Shown: positions 1 to 10,183 of the stretch, piece by piece
Numbering within the stretch: position 1 is the first letter of the stretch
How the letters are laid out: each line of letters begins with the position of its first letter
Assembly: GCF_003815875.1 (NCBI RefSeq)
Contig: NZ_CP033924.1
Coordinates: 2,170,001-2,234,000 of the forward strand
DNA from: Chryseobacterium lactis
GTDB lineage: Bacteria; Bacteroidota; Bacteroidia; Flavobacteriales; Weeksellaceae
DNA: 64,000 bases
Direction: 5' to 3'
Translations under genes and position numbers: made by a program
Notes under the pieces: model-generated
Told to the model about the DNA's origin: nothing
Database searches by the model: none
Seen by the model: the letters and a program-made list of their open reading frames with translations, nothing else

Positions 1-1357
1 ATGGAGTCAGATTTTTAAAGGAAATCTGTTTCAGGGAATACATTTTCTTTCCCATCGAAGCGGTAAAATACTTCTCCGCTTCATTCCTGAATTTCCAGAC
101 CACACTGTCATGAATCGTAGTATATTCACGTTGAATAATGGCTTCTATCTGATAATTTTTTTCAAAATAAAACCTGCTCAAAGAGAAAAGAACCATATCG
201 GTGAAAAACTCCATTTTTTTGAGTTTTAAACCATTAAAACTGCCAACAACAGTAGAGGTAAATTCCATGATCGCAAGAAGTTCTCCGTCTTTAATGATGG
301 GAATCACCATGAAACTATTGATGTTGTTATTTTTTAAAATACTGAAGGAAGGAAGTTACTTCACGTTTTCATCCAAATTATTAACATTGGAAATAACAAT
401 TGGTTTTGAATTGTTACTTAAATTGTTAAACGTGTTTTTCCGGGTTTCTTCATCAAAAGTATTGATCCAGAAGTCAAGAATATGATTGGTTAAAAGACTT
501 TCATAGATCGGAAGCTTATCCAGCTTTTGTTCTTTTTTGTTGAACGTCATGATTCCGAAATTAAGCTCGGAAACGTCAAAATAAGATTTGAAAATTTCGG
601 TCAGATTTTCATTCGGATTCAGATTTTCAGGATCGATCTCAATCATGCTTGATTTAAGATCAGATAAAGCAACTTCAGACGTACAATCAACCAATGATAT
701 GATGGTGAATCCTTTCAGTATCCAGGATTGGGACGGAAAATATTTTTTCCACAAGTTAAAATCATCCAGATTTTCCAAAAGCATATCCAGAATATCCTCT
801 GATGGGATTTTAGCACTTTCTGTAGGGATAATTTCAGTAAAGTCTGAGTTTACCGTAATTTTATAATGTTTCATGATTCCCTGTTTATTAGGAATATCAT
901 AATAAAACGGAATCATTCCTTTAATGTCTTTTTTAAAATAGGCCTGAAGAATCAGGCAGCAACAAAATACATAAAATTCGTTGTCAGAAATATTTCTGAG
1001 TTCTATTTCAAAATCTTTCCCTGCATCCTTAAGAATTCCTTTAAATCTTTCGGTATAATTAAATGTGATATTGGAAAGAGGAATACTTGCTGCCTTGATT
1101 TCATTATGAGTAAGGCCGGTAGGGAAAAGATCAGCCAGCAGCAATCTGATGAGGTCTTCATTTTTTTCCAGAAGACGGATGTCCTGAAATCCATCTTTAA
1201 GCTCTTTGACATTCTTTGTCCTGTCAATAAGGGATTCGGCATAGTTAACCCTATACTCCAGGCGGTCATTATAGCGGATATGTTCCAACACATCCAAATA
1301 CTTTTTGAATGAAATATAAACCTGAAAGGGAGAGTCTTTGTTGTAAAGATTAGCCAA
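1..1357 (-). pseudogene. GAF-like regulatory protein gene broken by an in-frame stop (left end outside window)
   Basis: The intact part is a 333-residue open frame starting with ATG at 1357 and ending at a TAA at 356-358. The same frame stays open from 355 to the left edge and keeps coding for sensible protein (for example NSFMVIPIIKDGELLAIMEF), which reads like the core of a GAF-type domain. The simplest reading is one longer flavobacterial protein with a nonsense mutation rather than two genes, since no start codon or spacer sits right after the stop. It is a cytoplasmic-looking protein with no signal peptide. Function is unknown; the GAF assignment rests on the look of the downstream segment only. 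A sequencing error at the stop codon would also explain it. Confidence 0.6.
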
Positions 1358-1550
1358 AAGCTGAAATTTAAAGTAAAGTTATGAAAAAAACACTAGTTAC
1401 AAATGTGTTTAGGATTGGTAAAAATGATCTTTTGCTGTTGTTTTATTTTGTTTTTCTGAAAGAACTGTAGAAAAGGATATTACATTAAATGATTCTTCTT
1501 TTTCTTTTTGAAGATTTTCTATCTGCTTTGCTTTTAATGATATTTCGAAC

Positions 1551-1583
1551 AAAAAATTGCCTCCGAAGAACTGAGGCAATTTT
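1551..1583 (-). terminator. Intrinsic terminator of the TonB receptor gene
   Basis: A perfect 9-bp stem (1555-1563 pairing with 1573-1581) with a 9-nt loop, followed on the minus strand by a run of T. It lies just past the stop codon of the receptor gene. Confidence 0.85.
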
Positions 1584-1606
1584 CATTATCTAAAAATCTA
1601 TGAAGA

Positions 1607-4072
1607 CTAAAATTTGATATTATATCCCAATATAAACTGTGTTCCGAAAATACTGAAATGTTGAGCATCATAGCTGGATTGCTGATATCGTCCATTGAAA
1701 GTAACAGTATTGTAAACTTCATCGTACGTCTTATCCGAAGGCAGATTTCGTAATTCCCATTTTGGTAAAATATTAAAAATGTTCAATACTCCGACATTAA
1801 TCGTGTTTTTACTATTGATGTTGTAATTGATGGTAAGATCTGTCGTAATTCTGGGCTTAAATCTCAAATAAGATTGTGAACCTGCAGCAGGATCATTCCA
1901 GGCAAGGTTAGCTCCCGGCATGCCACTGTTGGCGTAAGTTGCCTTACCAAATAGTGTATTATTAAGCGATAGATTCCATTTTTTAATGGTGTAATCTATT
2001 CCGAGAACGGCTTTTAATGAGGGTCTTGAAGTGGTAGCCAGAGCTTCTTCAGTTCTGTTAAATGGAGCCACAAGATTAAGACCATTCAGTTTATCCGAGT
2101 TCTTCGTTATTTTAGACTGATTCATATTCATGGCAAGATTTAAGGCAAGCTTTCCTGTAGCCAGATCAATATTTCTGTAGTTGGCCACAAGATCAAGACC
2201 TATGGTTCTGGTGTCGACTCCATTAATGAAAAAGCTCGCTGCATTAACTGTTGTTACTCCTATACTGCTTAAAGGATCCAGAATAGTAGCTTTATCACTC
2301 ATTCTGGAACTTAGTAAAATGCGGTCATATACCTTGATCAGATATCCATCAAGAGTTATTGAGAAGTTTTTATTGGGTTGAATGCCTAGTCCCAAAGTGA
2401 AATTAAGTGACTTTTCTGCATCTAACTTCGGGATACCAATTGCCTTAGCTTCTTTACCTACATTATTGAAAAGTCCTTCTGATACGATCTTTCCATTATT
2501 AAAAACATTCTGAATTGTTGAAAGATAGACCTGCTGAAGACTTGGCGCACGGAAACCTGTAGATACAGATCCTCGCGCTACCAGTTTTTTTCCTATAATA
2601 TTTTGTCTGGCACTCACTTTCCAAACTAACGCATTCCCAAAATCGCTGAAATTCTCAAAACGTGCTGTGGCATTGAATGTGGTTGCTTCAGAAATATCAA
2701 AAGCTGCATCTGCATATATTCCGATGTTATATCTGGAGAAAACACCTGAATTTTCCTGTGATAGTCCCGGAAACGAAATGGAACCCGTCTGATAATACGA
2801 AGCCGGGTCACCTGCATAGATTTCGTATTCTTCTCTTCTCGCTTCAGAACCAAATGCAAGGGCAACATGATCTGATAACCTTTTGGAAACATCAATATTT
2901 CCGATAATATTATTGAATCTGAAACCTCCGGGTTTAAAGTTAATAGGACTTAATGCTCCCAATGCTGCATTGAAAGTGTTTCCGACAGTATATAGAATTT
3001 TATTTCCTCCAAAAGTGGCGCTCAGATCAATATTCCAGTCGCTTTCTGTTTTTGTTTTATATCCCAGAGTTGCTCCATAATCTGTGAGATCTCCAATGAA
3101 GGTTGGAGTAAATCCATCCGGTGAATTGAGTACATTTTTAGGACTCACCCAATAAGGGACTCTGTGATTGGCAAAGCTGCTTACTTTTTTAACCGCAAAA
3201 GAGGCGTTGGCATAAAGACTTGAACGCTCAGAAACGGGTATTGAGGTATTCACCAAAAAACTGATGCTGTTCTTTTTTGGATAAGCATTTTTATTTTGGG
3301 CATCGGGATATTGAGCTAAATAAGCATCCACTTCATTTTGATTGGCTCCAAAGGTTTGGGCTTCCCAATATGAATTTACCTTTCCGTTTCTATAGGCGTA
3401 ATCATTGTTTTGAAAGTTGGTAGAGAAAGTAAGAAAGCCTCCGTTTTTAAACGTAGATCCTGTAATCAGGTTAAAATTTTGTGAAAAGCCATCTCCTTTG
3501 GAATATAATCCCAGATTGGCATTAGCTTCCGTAAAGTTGATTTTATCTTTCAATAGAATGTTGATAACTCCGGCAATAGCATCCGAACCATATTGTGCAG
3601 AAGCACCATCTCGCAGAATTTCTATTTTCTTGATCGCAATAGAAGGAATAGAGGAAAGATCTGCTCCGGTTTCTCCTTTACCAATGGTGTTCTGTGTAAA
3701 TATAAGGGATGACTGATTTTTCCTTTTACCATTGATTAAAACCAAGGTTCTTGATGATCCCATATTTCTGATTTCAAAAGGATCCAGTAACGAGGTAGCA
3801 TCCTGCACGGCGGCACTGGTAGAGTTGAAAGACGGAATTCTGTACTGTAAGGCTTGTCCTACGGAACTATGCCCGGATGATTGGATAATAGCGGCGTCTA
3901 TATTATCAATGGGTAGAGGAGTAGAAATACTTGATCTTGGAGCAGTTCTGGTTCCTACCATCACGACCTCGTCAAGTTTTTTTGAGGTTGCTGAGTCTTT
4001 TTCCTGCGCCTTTACTAAGCCTATGGTGCATAATAAAAATGCCGCAGCGGCATTGCTGTTTGTCTTCATCAT
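1607..4072 (-). CDS. TonB-dependent outer-membrane receptor
   Basis: An 821-residue outer-membrane receptor that would import a ligand with energy from TonB-ExbBD. A signal peptide ends near residue 22 (VKAQ). A TonB-box-like LDEVVMVGTR follows, then a plug domain (about residues 45-175) with the typical NGKRKNQSS and EILRDGASAQYGSDAIAGVI signatures, then a long beta-barrel ending in an aromatic residue (GYNIKF). It lacks the N-terminal carboxypeptidase-like domain of SusC proteins and has no SusD partner beside it, so it is a classical receptor. The substrate cannot be told from sequence. Two ATG codons stand in tandem at the start (4072 and 4069). It is a single-gene unit with its own promoter and terminator. 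Confidence 0.9.
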   Translation of the reverse strand: MMKTNSNAAAAFLLCTIGLVKAQEKDSATSKKLDEVVMVGTRTAPRSSISTPLPIDNIDAAIIQSSGHSSVGQALQYRIPSFNSTSAAVQDATSLLDPFEIRNMGSSRTLVLINGKRKNQSSLIFTQNTIGKGETGADLSSIPSIAIKKIEILRDGASAQYGSDAIAGVINILLKDKINFTEANANLGLYSKGDGFSQNFNLITGSTFKNGGFLTFSTNFQNNDYAYRNGKVNSYWEAQTFGANQNEVDAYLAQYPDAQNKNAYPKKNSISFLVNTSIPVSERSSLYANASFAVKKVSSFANHRVPYWVSPKNVLNSPDGFTPTFIGDLTDYGATLGYKTKTESDWNIDLSATFGGNKILYTVGNTFNAALGALSPINFKPGGFRFNNIIGNIDVSKRLSDHVALAFGSEARREEYEIYAGDPASYYQTGSISFPGLSQENSGVFSRYNIGIYADAAFDISEATTFNATARFENFSDFGNALVWKVSARQNIIGKKLVARGSVSTGFRAPSLQQVYLSTIQNVFNNGKIVSEGLFNNVGKEAKAIGIPKLDAEKSLNFTLGLGIQPNKNFSITLDGYLIKVYDRILLSSRMSDKATILDPLSSIGVTTVNAASFFINGVDTRTIGLDLVANYRNIDLATGKLALNLAMNMNQSKITKNSDKLNGLNLVAPFNRTEEALATTSRPSLKAVLGIDYTIKKWNLSLNNTLFGKATYANSGMPGANLAWNDPAAGSQSYLRFKPRITTDLTINYNINSKNTINVGVLNIFNILPKWELRNLPSDKTYDEVYNTVTFNGRYQQSSYDAQHFSIFGTQFILGYNIKF

Positions 4073-4110
4073 TTTGTCGTTTTTTGTAGTGTGTTTTTCG
4101 AAATAGAAGA

Positions 4111-4118
4111 CAAATATA
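4111..4118 (-). promoter_or_regulatory. -7 box of the TonB receptor promoter
   Basis: Minus-strand TATATTTG matches the Bacteroidota -7 consensus TAnnTTTG and sits about 40 nt before the start codon. No clear -33 TTG is visible. The rest of the 336-base gap from 4073 to 4408 is AT-rich, with no gene that I can see; its right end holds the nuoN terminator. Confidence 0.5.
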
Positions 4119-4356
4119 TCGAATGTTATTTTGTTTTGGATGTTTATTTTTAACTTTTTTTAAGATTTTATTTTTATTAAAATTAACATTTGTTTATTTT
4201 ATTTTAAATTTTAATCAATTAAGCTTGTGTAGTTTATAATTTTTTATTTTTGCTTCTGTGAGTTAATATTTTTTCAATGTATAGAATAATGATTGTTTGG
4301 TATCTCTTTTAATAGTGAATATATTTGAGCTTGTTCATCTCATTTTTTAAACTAAA

Positions 4357-4384
4357 AAAACCTTCCAGTTGGCTGAAAGGTTTT
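4357..4384 (-). terminator. Intrinsic terminator of the nuo operon
   Basis: A 12-bp stem with one wobble pair (4357-4368 with 4373-4384) and a 4-nt loop, with a T tract on the minus strand. It lies directly downstream of nuoN, the last gene of the operon. Confidence 0.85.
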
Positions 4385-4408
4385 AGTATTATTTTGTTAT
4401 AATGTTGT

Positions 4409-5788
4409 TTACAATCCGAACATACTTGCGAAAAAGTCCGGGAAGATTCCCAGGATAATAATCAATGCAATTACGACTACTGCTACAATATTATAAGTAG
4501 GTGTTACTTTTTCTGATGATTTGAATGTTGATTCTTTAAAGAAGAACATAGCAACGATCAGTCTTAAATAGTAAGCGATTGATAGGGCAGAACCCAACAC
4601 TGCGACTAATACTAAGAAAGCTGCACCGTTCATAGCCTGGGAAAATAAAGCAAATTTCCCCATGAAACCAGCTGTTAACGGAACTCCTGCCATTGAAAGC
4701 ATAGAGATTGCAGCAGCTGTTGCCAGTAAAGGTTCTGTTTTTGCCAATCCTTTGAACGCTCCGAAAGAAGTTTCTCTTTTTAATTTCTCTACCCAGATCA
4801 AGCACATGAAAACGCCTACTGTAGATAATGAATAAGCGAATAAATAGAACGCTAAGTTATACGTAGAAAGGCTTGTCATTCCGAAGAATACCAATCCGAT
4901 GTATCCTGCGTGGGAAACTGAAGAGTATGCCAACATTCTTTTTGCATTCGTCTGAGCAAGACCCATAACGTTTGCCAAAAGCAATGTAATGATTAAGAAT
5001 ACTCCCAGAACATTGATCCATTCGTGGGTTACTCCGGCAAATCCGATTGTCATCAATCTGAACAAGGCAAAGAAACCTGAAATTTTTACCACACTCGCCA
5101 TGAAAGCCGTGATCAATGAAGGAGATCCCGCGTATACATCCGGGCTCCACATATGGAAAGGAGCTAATGCCACTTTGAATGCCAATGCACAAAGAATCAG
5201 TAATACTCCTAAGATGAACATTACATTCGATGCATTTGCTACTCCAAAGTCATGGATTTTATATAAATCAAAGCTACCTGTACTTCCGTAGATGAAGGCA
5301 ATTCCGAAAAGTAAGAAACCTGTCGCAAATGCACCCATTAAGAAATACTTGATTGAAGCTTCGTTTGATCTAAGATCGGTTTTGTTGGCTCCTGCCATTA
5401 CATATAACGGAATAGAAAGGATTTCAATACCTAAGAACATGGTTACTAAGTTCTGGTATCCGAAAAGTACAATTCCTCCCACCAATGCAAATAGCATCAA
5501 TGCATATAATTCCGACTGGTGGCTTCTGTGGTTGCTGAAAGCAAAACCTCCAAGGAAGAATAACAATAAGGTTGTTACAATTGATATTTTGGTAAATAAT
5601 GCAGCATTAGCGCTGTATTCATACATATGCTTGTAATGATCGAAGAACGAACATTCCGGCATGAAACTTACGTACAATGCAATGATTAATCCCAAAATCC
5701 CAATGTATCTTGCGAATTTTCCTTGTTCAAAAACTCCTGAAAATAACGCAATAACTGCCGTTAGGAAAACAATAATTAAAACACTCAT
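4409..5788 (-). CDS. nuoN: NADH-quinone oxidoreductase subunit N
   Basis: Proton-pumping membrane subunit of respiratory complex I, of 459 residues and almost entirely transmembrane. It carries the antiporter-like signatures FLGIEILSIPLYVMAG (conserved Glu in TM5) and AFKVALAPFHMWSPDVY (conserved Lys in TM7). It is the last gene of the 14-subunit operon and is followed by a strong terminator. A 151-bp AT-rich spacer separates it from nuoM, much wider than the 2-4 bp gaps between nuoJ, K, L and M. Length is normal for the family. Confidence 0.97.
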   Translation of the reverse strand: MSVLIIVFLTAVIALFSGVFEQGKFARYIGILGLIIALYVSFMPECSFFDHYKHMYEYSANAALFTKISIVTTLLLFFLGGFAFSNHRSHQSELYALMLFALVGGIVLFGYQNLVTMFLGIEILSIPLYVMAGANKTDLRSNEASIKYFLMGAFATGFLLFGIAFIYGSTGSFDLYKIHDFGVANASNVMFILGVLLILCALAFKVALAPFHMWSPDVYAGSPSLITAFMASVVKISGFFALFRLMTIGFAGVTHEWINVLGVFLIITLLLANVMGLAQTNAKRMLAYSSVSHAGYIGLVFFGMTSLSTYNLAFYLFAYSLSTVGVFMCLIWVEKLKRETSFGAFKGLAKTEPLLATAAAISMLSMAGVPLTAGFMGKFALFSQAMNGAAFLVLVAVLGSALSIAYYLRLIVAMFFFKESTFKSSEKVTPTYNIVAVVVIALIIILGIFPDFFASMFGL

Positions 5789-5939
5789 AATATAGATTTG
5801 AGATTTGAGATTTAAAGTTTAAAGTTCAAGGTTTAGAGTTTAAAGTTCCGGGTTGAAAAATTTCCGTCTCTTATCTCTGCTTCTTTATCTTTATTCTCTC
5901 TAATCTCTTAATTTTTTAATTTTTAAATCTTTTAATTTT
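5789..5939. repeat. AT-rich low-complexity spacer between nuoM and nuoN
   Basis: The spacer is built from near-repeats of GATTTGAGATTT, AAGTTTAAAGTTCAAGG and AATTTTTTAATTTTTAAAT. It holds no gene. Spacers of related character occur elsewhere in this operon (see 10741, 11930, 15318 and 17257). Confidence 0.6.
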
Positions 5940-7433
5940 TTAGTTAGCCATCGCCATGTAGATAAACTTCACTGAACTACCCACCATATCGATTATCGGT
6001 TGAGGGAAGATACCAAGTAAAATCACAAAAACCGCTAAACTTGCCAATACAGAAAATTCTACTCCTGATAAATCTTTTGCTGTACTTAGAACTGCTGCAT
6101 CTCCTTCTCCAAACATTGCTTTTCCGTAGAATCTCAATAAGTACACTGCTGCAAGAATGATCGTAAGACCAGCAATTACTGCTGCTGTTCCGTTAAAATC
6201 ATACACTGATTTCAATAGAATAAATTCCCCGATGAACCCATTCGTCAATGGAACTCCCATTGAACCTAATATAATGATCAGGAACAAAACGGCAAACTTC
6301 GGAGCAACTTTCGCTAATCCACCCATTTGTCTGATGTCTCTTGACTTAAATCTCTTGTATAAAATATCACAACAGTAGAATAATCCTACTACGTTAATAC
6401 CGTGAGCAAAAGTTTGTACCAGTGCTCCTTCAGCACCTTCAACATTGAATGTTCCTCTTAAAGTAACTACTGCTGAAGCGAAGATACCGGCTACCATCAA
6501 CCCTACGTGAGAGAAAGATGAATAGGCAATGATTCTCTTCATATCACTTTGGATAATCGCGATCAGTGCTCCGTGAACAATTCCTACAATAGCAAGAATA
6601 ATCACAATCTGCCCGGAAATTCCTGCAATAGGAATTGGAGTGATTGGGAGTAAATAACGCATTACGCCATATACTGCCATTTTAAGCATGATACCGGATA
6701 ACAACATCGATCCCTGAGTAGGAGAGTAGGTATAGGTATCAGGCTGCCAGGTATGGAAAGGGAATACCGGTAATTTCACTGCAAAAGCAAAGAAGATAAA
6801 CCAGAATACCACAGTCTGTTGTGTTTCGTTCAGTTGCGCATTGTAAAGATCAGTTAAAGCGAATGATGCAGAGTGGTTGTACACATAGATCAATCCGGCT
6901 AACATAAATAAAGATCCAACGAATGTATATACGAAGAATTTCGTAGTGAATTCGAACCTTTTATTCTCTTGTCCCCAAAGTCCGGCAATAAACCAAATTG
7001 GAATCAAAGTTACTTCCCAGAAAATGTAGAATAATAATCCGTCTAAAGAAGTAAATACTCCCACAAGACCAAATTGCATCAACAGAATCAAACCGTAGAA
7101 TGTATTTCTGTAATTTACATTTTCGTTGAAAGAAGATAAAATGATGATTGGTGCTAAAATATTGGTCAATAATAAAAGCAGCATACTCATCCCGTCAATT
7201 CCGAAATGAAGAGTACTTTTAATAAATTGTGACCATGGATAAGTGATTTCGTACTGAAGCTTACTGTCTACTGTCGGAGTAAAATCAAAATCCGAAAGTG
7301 CATAGAAAGTAAGAAGCATCTGTACCAATGCAATTCCAAGCGCCAAATATTTGCTGGAATTACCCTTCCATGCAAAAACTAATCCCGAACCTACTAGAGG
7401 TAATAGTAATAATGTTAATAATAAACAAGACAT
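5940..7433 (-). CDS. nuoM: NADH-quinone oxidoreductase subunit M
   Basis: Antiporter-like proton-pumping subunit of complex I with 497 residues and about 14 membrane segments. FWEVTLIPIWFIAGLWG holds the conserved TM5 glutamate, and AVKLPVFPFHTWQPDTY the conserved TM7 lysine. The start lies 2 bp after the nuoL stop, so the two genes are probably translated together. Family-typical length; no oddities. Confidence 0.97.
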   Translation of the reverse strand: MSCLLLTLLLLPLVGSGLVFAWKGNSSKYLALGIALVQMLLTFYALSDFDFTPTVDSKLQYEITYPWSQFIKSTLHFGIDGMSMLLLLLTNILAPIIILSSFNENVNYRNTFYGLILLMQFGLVGVFTSLDGLLFYIFWEVTLIPIWFIAGLWGQENKRFEFTTKFFVYTFVGSLFMLAGLIYVYNHSASFALTDLYNAQLNETQQTVVFWFIFFAFAVKLPVFPFHTWQPDTYTYSPTQGSMLLSGIMLKMAVYGVMRYLLPITPIPIAGISGQIVIILAIVGIVHGALIAIIQSDMKRIIAYSSFSHVGLMVAGIFASAVVTLRGTFNVEGAEGALVQTFAHGINVVGLFYCCDILYKRFKSRDIRQMGGLAKVAPKFAVLFLIIILGSMGVPLTNGFIGEFILLKSVYDFNGTAAVIAGLTIILAAVYLLRFYGKAMFGEGDAAVLSTAKDLSGVEFSVLASLAVFVILLGIFPQPIIDMVGSSVKFIYMAMAN

Positions 7434-7435
7434 TA

Positions 7436-9349
7436 TTATTGTAATAAAAAGTTAACAATTAATATAATTCCCACTGCTAAAGACATGATAAGAATATACG
7501 TCTCTACATTTCCGTTTTGAACACGCTTCATAGCTTTTCCGCTGTCTTCAGCACCATCACCTACAAAGTTTACAAAACGGTCTAAGATCCCCTTATCAAA
7601 CATCTTTCCTCCGCGTCCTAATCCTTCAACAGTTTTTACAATCAATGCGTTGTAAAGTTCGTCAACGTATAATTTCTTAGCAGAAAGCTTTTCCCATCCG
7701 GTATAGCTTTCTTCTGCAATAGCCATTTTTTTCTTTTTCACGTAGGTATTTCTAACGATAAACCATACAGAGAAGAACATCAGTACTGTTGCTGCTAATA
7801 AGATCATTTCAGTATTGAAATCTACTCCTGAAAGAGTAGCTTCCATCTGGTTGTAGCTTTGTTCCGTAAGAACAGGCTTTAACCATTCCATCAGTTTGGC
7901 ATAATGCCCATGACCGATGAAGTGTGGCAGGTTGATGAAACCTCCGATTACAGAAAGGATAGCCAATACGATCAATGGTAATGTCATATTAGACGGGCTT
8001 TCATGTAAGTGGTGTTTTTGTTCTTCAGTACCTCTGAATTCTCCGTGGAATGTCAAATAGTACAGTCTGAACATATACGTTGCAGTGATTGCCGCTAAAA
8101 CAAATAAGATTACCCAGTACATTGGATTTTTAGCGAAAGCTGCTACTAAAATTTCGTCTTTGGATATCATCCCTGATAATAAAGGGAAACCCGAGATGGC
8201 TAATGTTCCGATCAGGAAGGTAGCGTGGGTAAGAGGAATATATTTTTTAAGACCTCCCATGAAACGCATATCCTGCTCGTTGCTCATTGCATGGATTACA
8301 GAACCAGCTCCTAAGAACAATAACGCTTTAAAGAAAGCATGTGTCATTACGTGGAACATTGCTGTTGTATAAGCACCAAGACCTAAAGCGATAAACATAA
8401 ATCCAAGTTGTGAAACTGTAGAGTATGCCAATACTTTTTTGATGTCGTTTTGGCGTAGTGCATAGAATCCTGCTAAAGCTGCAGTTAAGAATCCGATTAA
8501 TAAAATTCCTCCCTGTACCGTTGGAGCTAAAGTAAATAAGAAATTTGATCTTACTACCAAATAGACCCCCGCCGTTACCATCGTTGCCGCGTGGATCAAG
8601 GCTGATACGGGAGTTGGTCCGGCCATTGCGTCCGGTAACCATGTATATAAAGGAACCTGAGCTGATTTACCGGTTGCACCGATGAATAAACTCGCTGTGA
8701 TAAAGATGATCACTGTTCCGTCTAATTCAAATTTTGAAGCATTCTCTGCTACAGAAAGATAATCTACAGCATTGGTCTGAGAAGCGATCATAAAGATACC
8801 GATCAATAACGCAAGGTCACCAATTCTGTTCATGATGAAAGCTTTTCTTGCCGCTTTACCATATTCTTCGTTGGTATACCAGAATCCGATCAACAGGTAA
8901 GAACAAAGACCTACACCTTCCCATCCGATGAATAGGATAAGATAGTTGCTTCCCATTACTAAAAGTAACATAGAGAAGATGAAAAGATTCAGGTAAGTAA
9001 AAAACTTATAGAATCCTTTATCATGACTCATATATCCGATAGAGTATAAGTGGATCAGTGAACCGATCCCTGTGATAATCATGATCATCATTAATGAAAG
9101 CTGATCAATCTGGAATCCAAAATTGATTTGAATACCATTTACTCTAAACCATTCAAAAGCTTTTACGATTACGGGCTGGCTTTCAGAATTGAAATTCATA
9201 AAAAGACTTACAGCGATGCAGAAAGATCCGAATACTGCTGCAGTGGCCAAAGAACCTACCAAGATTTTTGGAAGATTTTTCCCGAATAAACCGTTAATAA
9301 GAAACCCTAAAAGTGGTAAAAGTACTATTGCATATACTAGATTCTCCAT
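7436..9349 (-). CDS. nuoL: NADH-quinone oxidoreductase subunit L
   Basis: The largest antiporter-like subunit of complex I (637 residues), which carries the long lateral helix coupling the membrane arm. The conserved GKSAQVPLYTWLPDAM and PTPVSALIHAATMVTAGVYL signatures are present, with about 16 membrane segments. The charged stretch near residues 535-575 followed by a final TM (YILIMSLAVGIILIVNFLL) fits the lateral helix and its anchor. Gaps to nuoK and nuoM are 2 bp each. Confidence 0.97.
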   Translation of the reverse strand: MENLVYAIVLLPLLGFLINGLFGKNLPKILVGSLATAAVFGSFCIAVSLFMNFNSESQPVIVKAFEWFRVNGIQINFGFQIDQLSLMMIMIITGIGSLIHLYSIGYMSHDKGFYKFFTYLNLFIFSMLLLVMGSNYLILFIGWEGVGLCSYLLIGFWYTNEEYGKAARKAFIMNRIGDLALLIGIFMIASQTNAVDYLSVAENASKFELDGTVIIFITASLFIGATGKSAQVPLYTWLPDAMAGPTPVSALIHAATMVTAGVYLVVRSNFLFTLAPTVQGGILLIGFLTAALAGFYALRQNDIKKVLAYSTVSQLGFMFIALGLGAYTTAMFHVMTHAFFKALLFLGAGSVIHAMSNEQDMRFMGGLKKYIPLTHATFLIGTLAISGFPLLSGMISKDEILVAAFAKNPMYWVILFVLAAITATYMFRLYYLTFHGEFRGTEEQKHHLHESPSNMTLPLIVLAILSVIGGFINLPHFIGHGHYAKLMEWLKPVLTEQSYNQMEATLSGVDFNTEMILLAATVLMFFSVWFIVRNTYVKKKKMAIAEESYTGWEKLSAKKLYVDELYNALIVKTVEGLGRGGKMFDKGILDRFVNFVGDGAEDSGKAMKRVQNGNVETYILIMSLAVGIILIVNFLLQ

Positions 9350-9351
9350 TC

Positions 9352-9681
9352 TTATCCTCTTAATTTATTAAATATACTCACATCTACAGAACGGGTATTT
9401 CTATATAGCATAGCAATAATTGCCAAACCTACTGCTACTTCTGCAGCTGCAACCACCATAATGAAGAAAACTAAAAGTTGTCCGTCGCCGTTGCCTTTAT
9501 ATGCTGAAAAAGCTGCCAACAAAAGGTTTACAGAATTCAGCATAAGCTCTACACAGCCCAGAATCACAATAGCATTTTTTCTAAGCAATACTCCCATCAC
9601 TCCTAAGCAGAATAATACTGAACAAAGGATAATGAAGTAATTCAAAGGGATGCTTTGTATAAAAGTATTTACTTCTCCCAT
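9352..9681 (-). CDS. nuoK: NADH-quinone oxidoreductase subunit K
   Basis: Small three-helix complex I membrane subunit (109 residues), homologous to MrpC. The conserved membrane glutamates are in GCVELMLNSVNLLL and AAAEVAVGLAII. It sits between nuoJ (4-bp gap) and nuoL (2-bp gap), in the standard order. Confidence 0.97.
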   Translation of the reverse strand: MGEVNTFIQSIPLNYFIILCSVLFCLGVMGVLLRKNAIVILGCVELMLNSVNLLLAAFSAYKGNGDGQLLVFFIMVVAAAEVAVGLAIIAMLYRNTRSVDVSIFNKLRG

Positions 9682-9685
9682 AATT

Positions 9686-10183
9686 TTATAAATCTTTTTT
9701 ACCGATTAATACCGCGCCTACAATACCTGCTAAAATCAGGATAGAAGCAAGCTCAAACGGTAAAACATATTCATTAAACAAAAGTCTACCCAGATTTTTA
9801 GTAAGACCAATACTTCTGTCTACATTCTCTACCACAATATGGTTTTGCTGAACACCTCTGAATACCCCTAAAACTCCAACTAAAAGAAGACCTGCAGTAA
9901 AAACTCCAATAAATTTTAAAGTATTACCCTTCTTACTTTCGTCTGCTTTATTAAGGTTAAGCATCATTAAAATGTAAAGGAAAAGTACCATGATGGCACC
10001 TGCGTACACTATAATCTGGATAATTGCAAGGAACTGAGCATTCAAAAGAATGTACATTCCGGCAATTGAAAACATCGTAACAATCAATGACAAAATAGCA
10101 TATAAAGGATTTCTTGCAAATACAAAATACACTGCACTTGCCACTGCTAAAAACGCCACCAAGAAAAATAAAAACTGATCCAT
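9686..10183 (-). CDS. nuoJ: NADH-quinone oxidoreductase subunit J
   Basis: Five-helix membrane subunit of complex I (165 residues), next to NuoK and NuoA near the quinone channel. The signature IIQIIVYAGAIMVLFLYILM is the conserved TM3 with its pi-bulge region. The start codon shares one base with the nuoI stop (TAATG), indicating translational coupling. Confidence 0.97.
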   Translation of the reverse strand: MDQFLFFLVAFLAVASAVYFVFARNPLYAILSLIVTMFSIAGMYILLNAQFLAIIQIIVYAGAIMVLFLYILMMLNLNKADESKKGNTLKFIGVFTAGLLLVGVLGVFRGVQQNHIVVENVDRSIGLTKNLGRLLFNEYVLPFELASILILAGIVGAVLIGKKDL

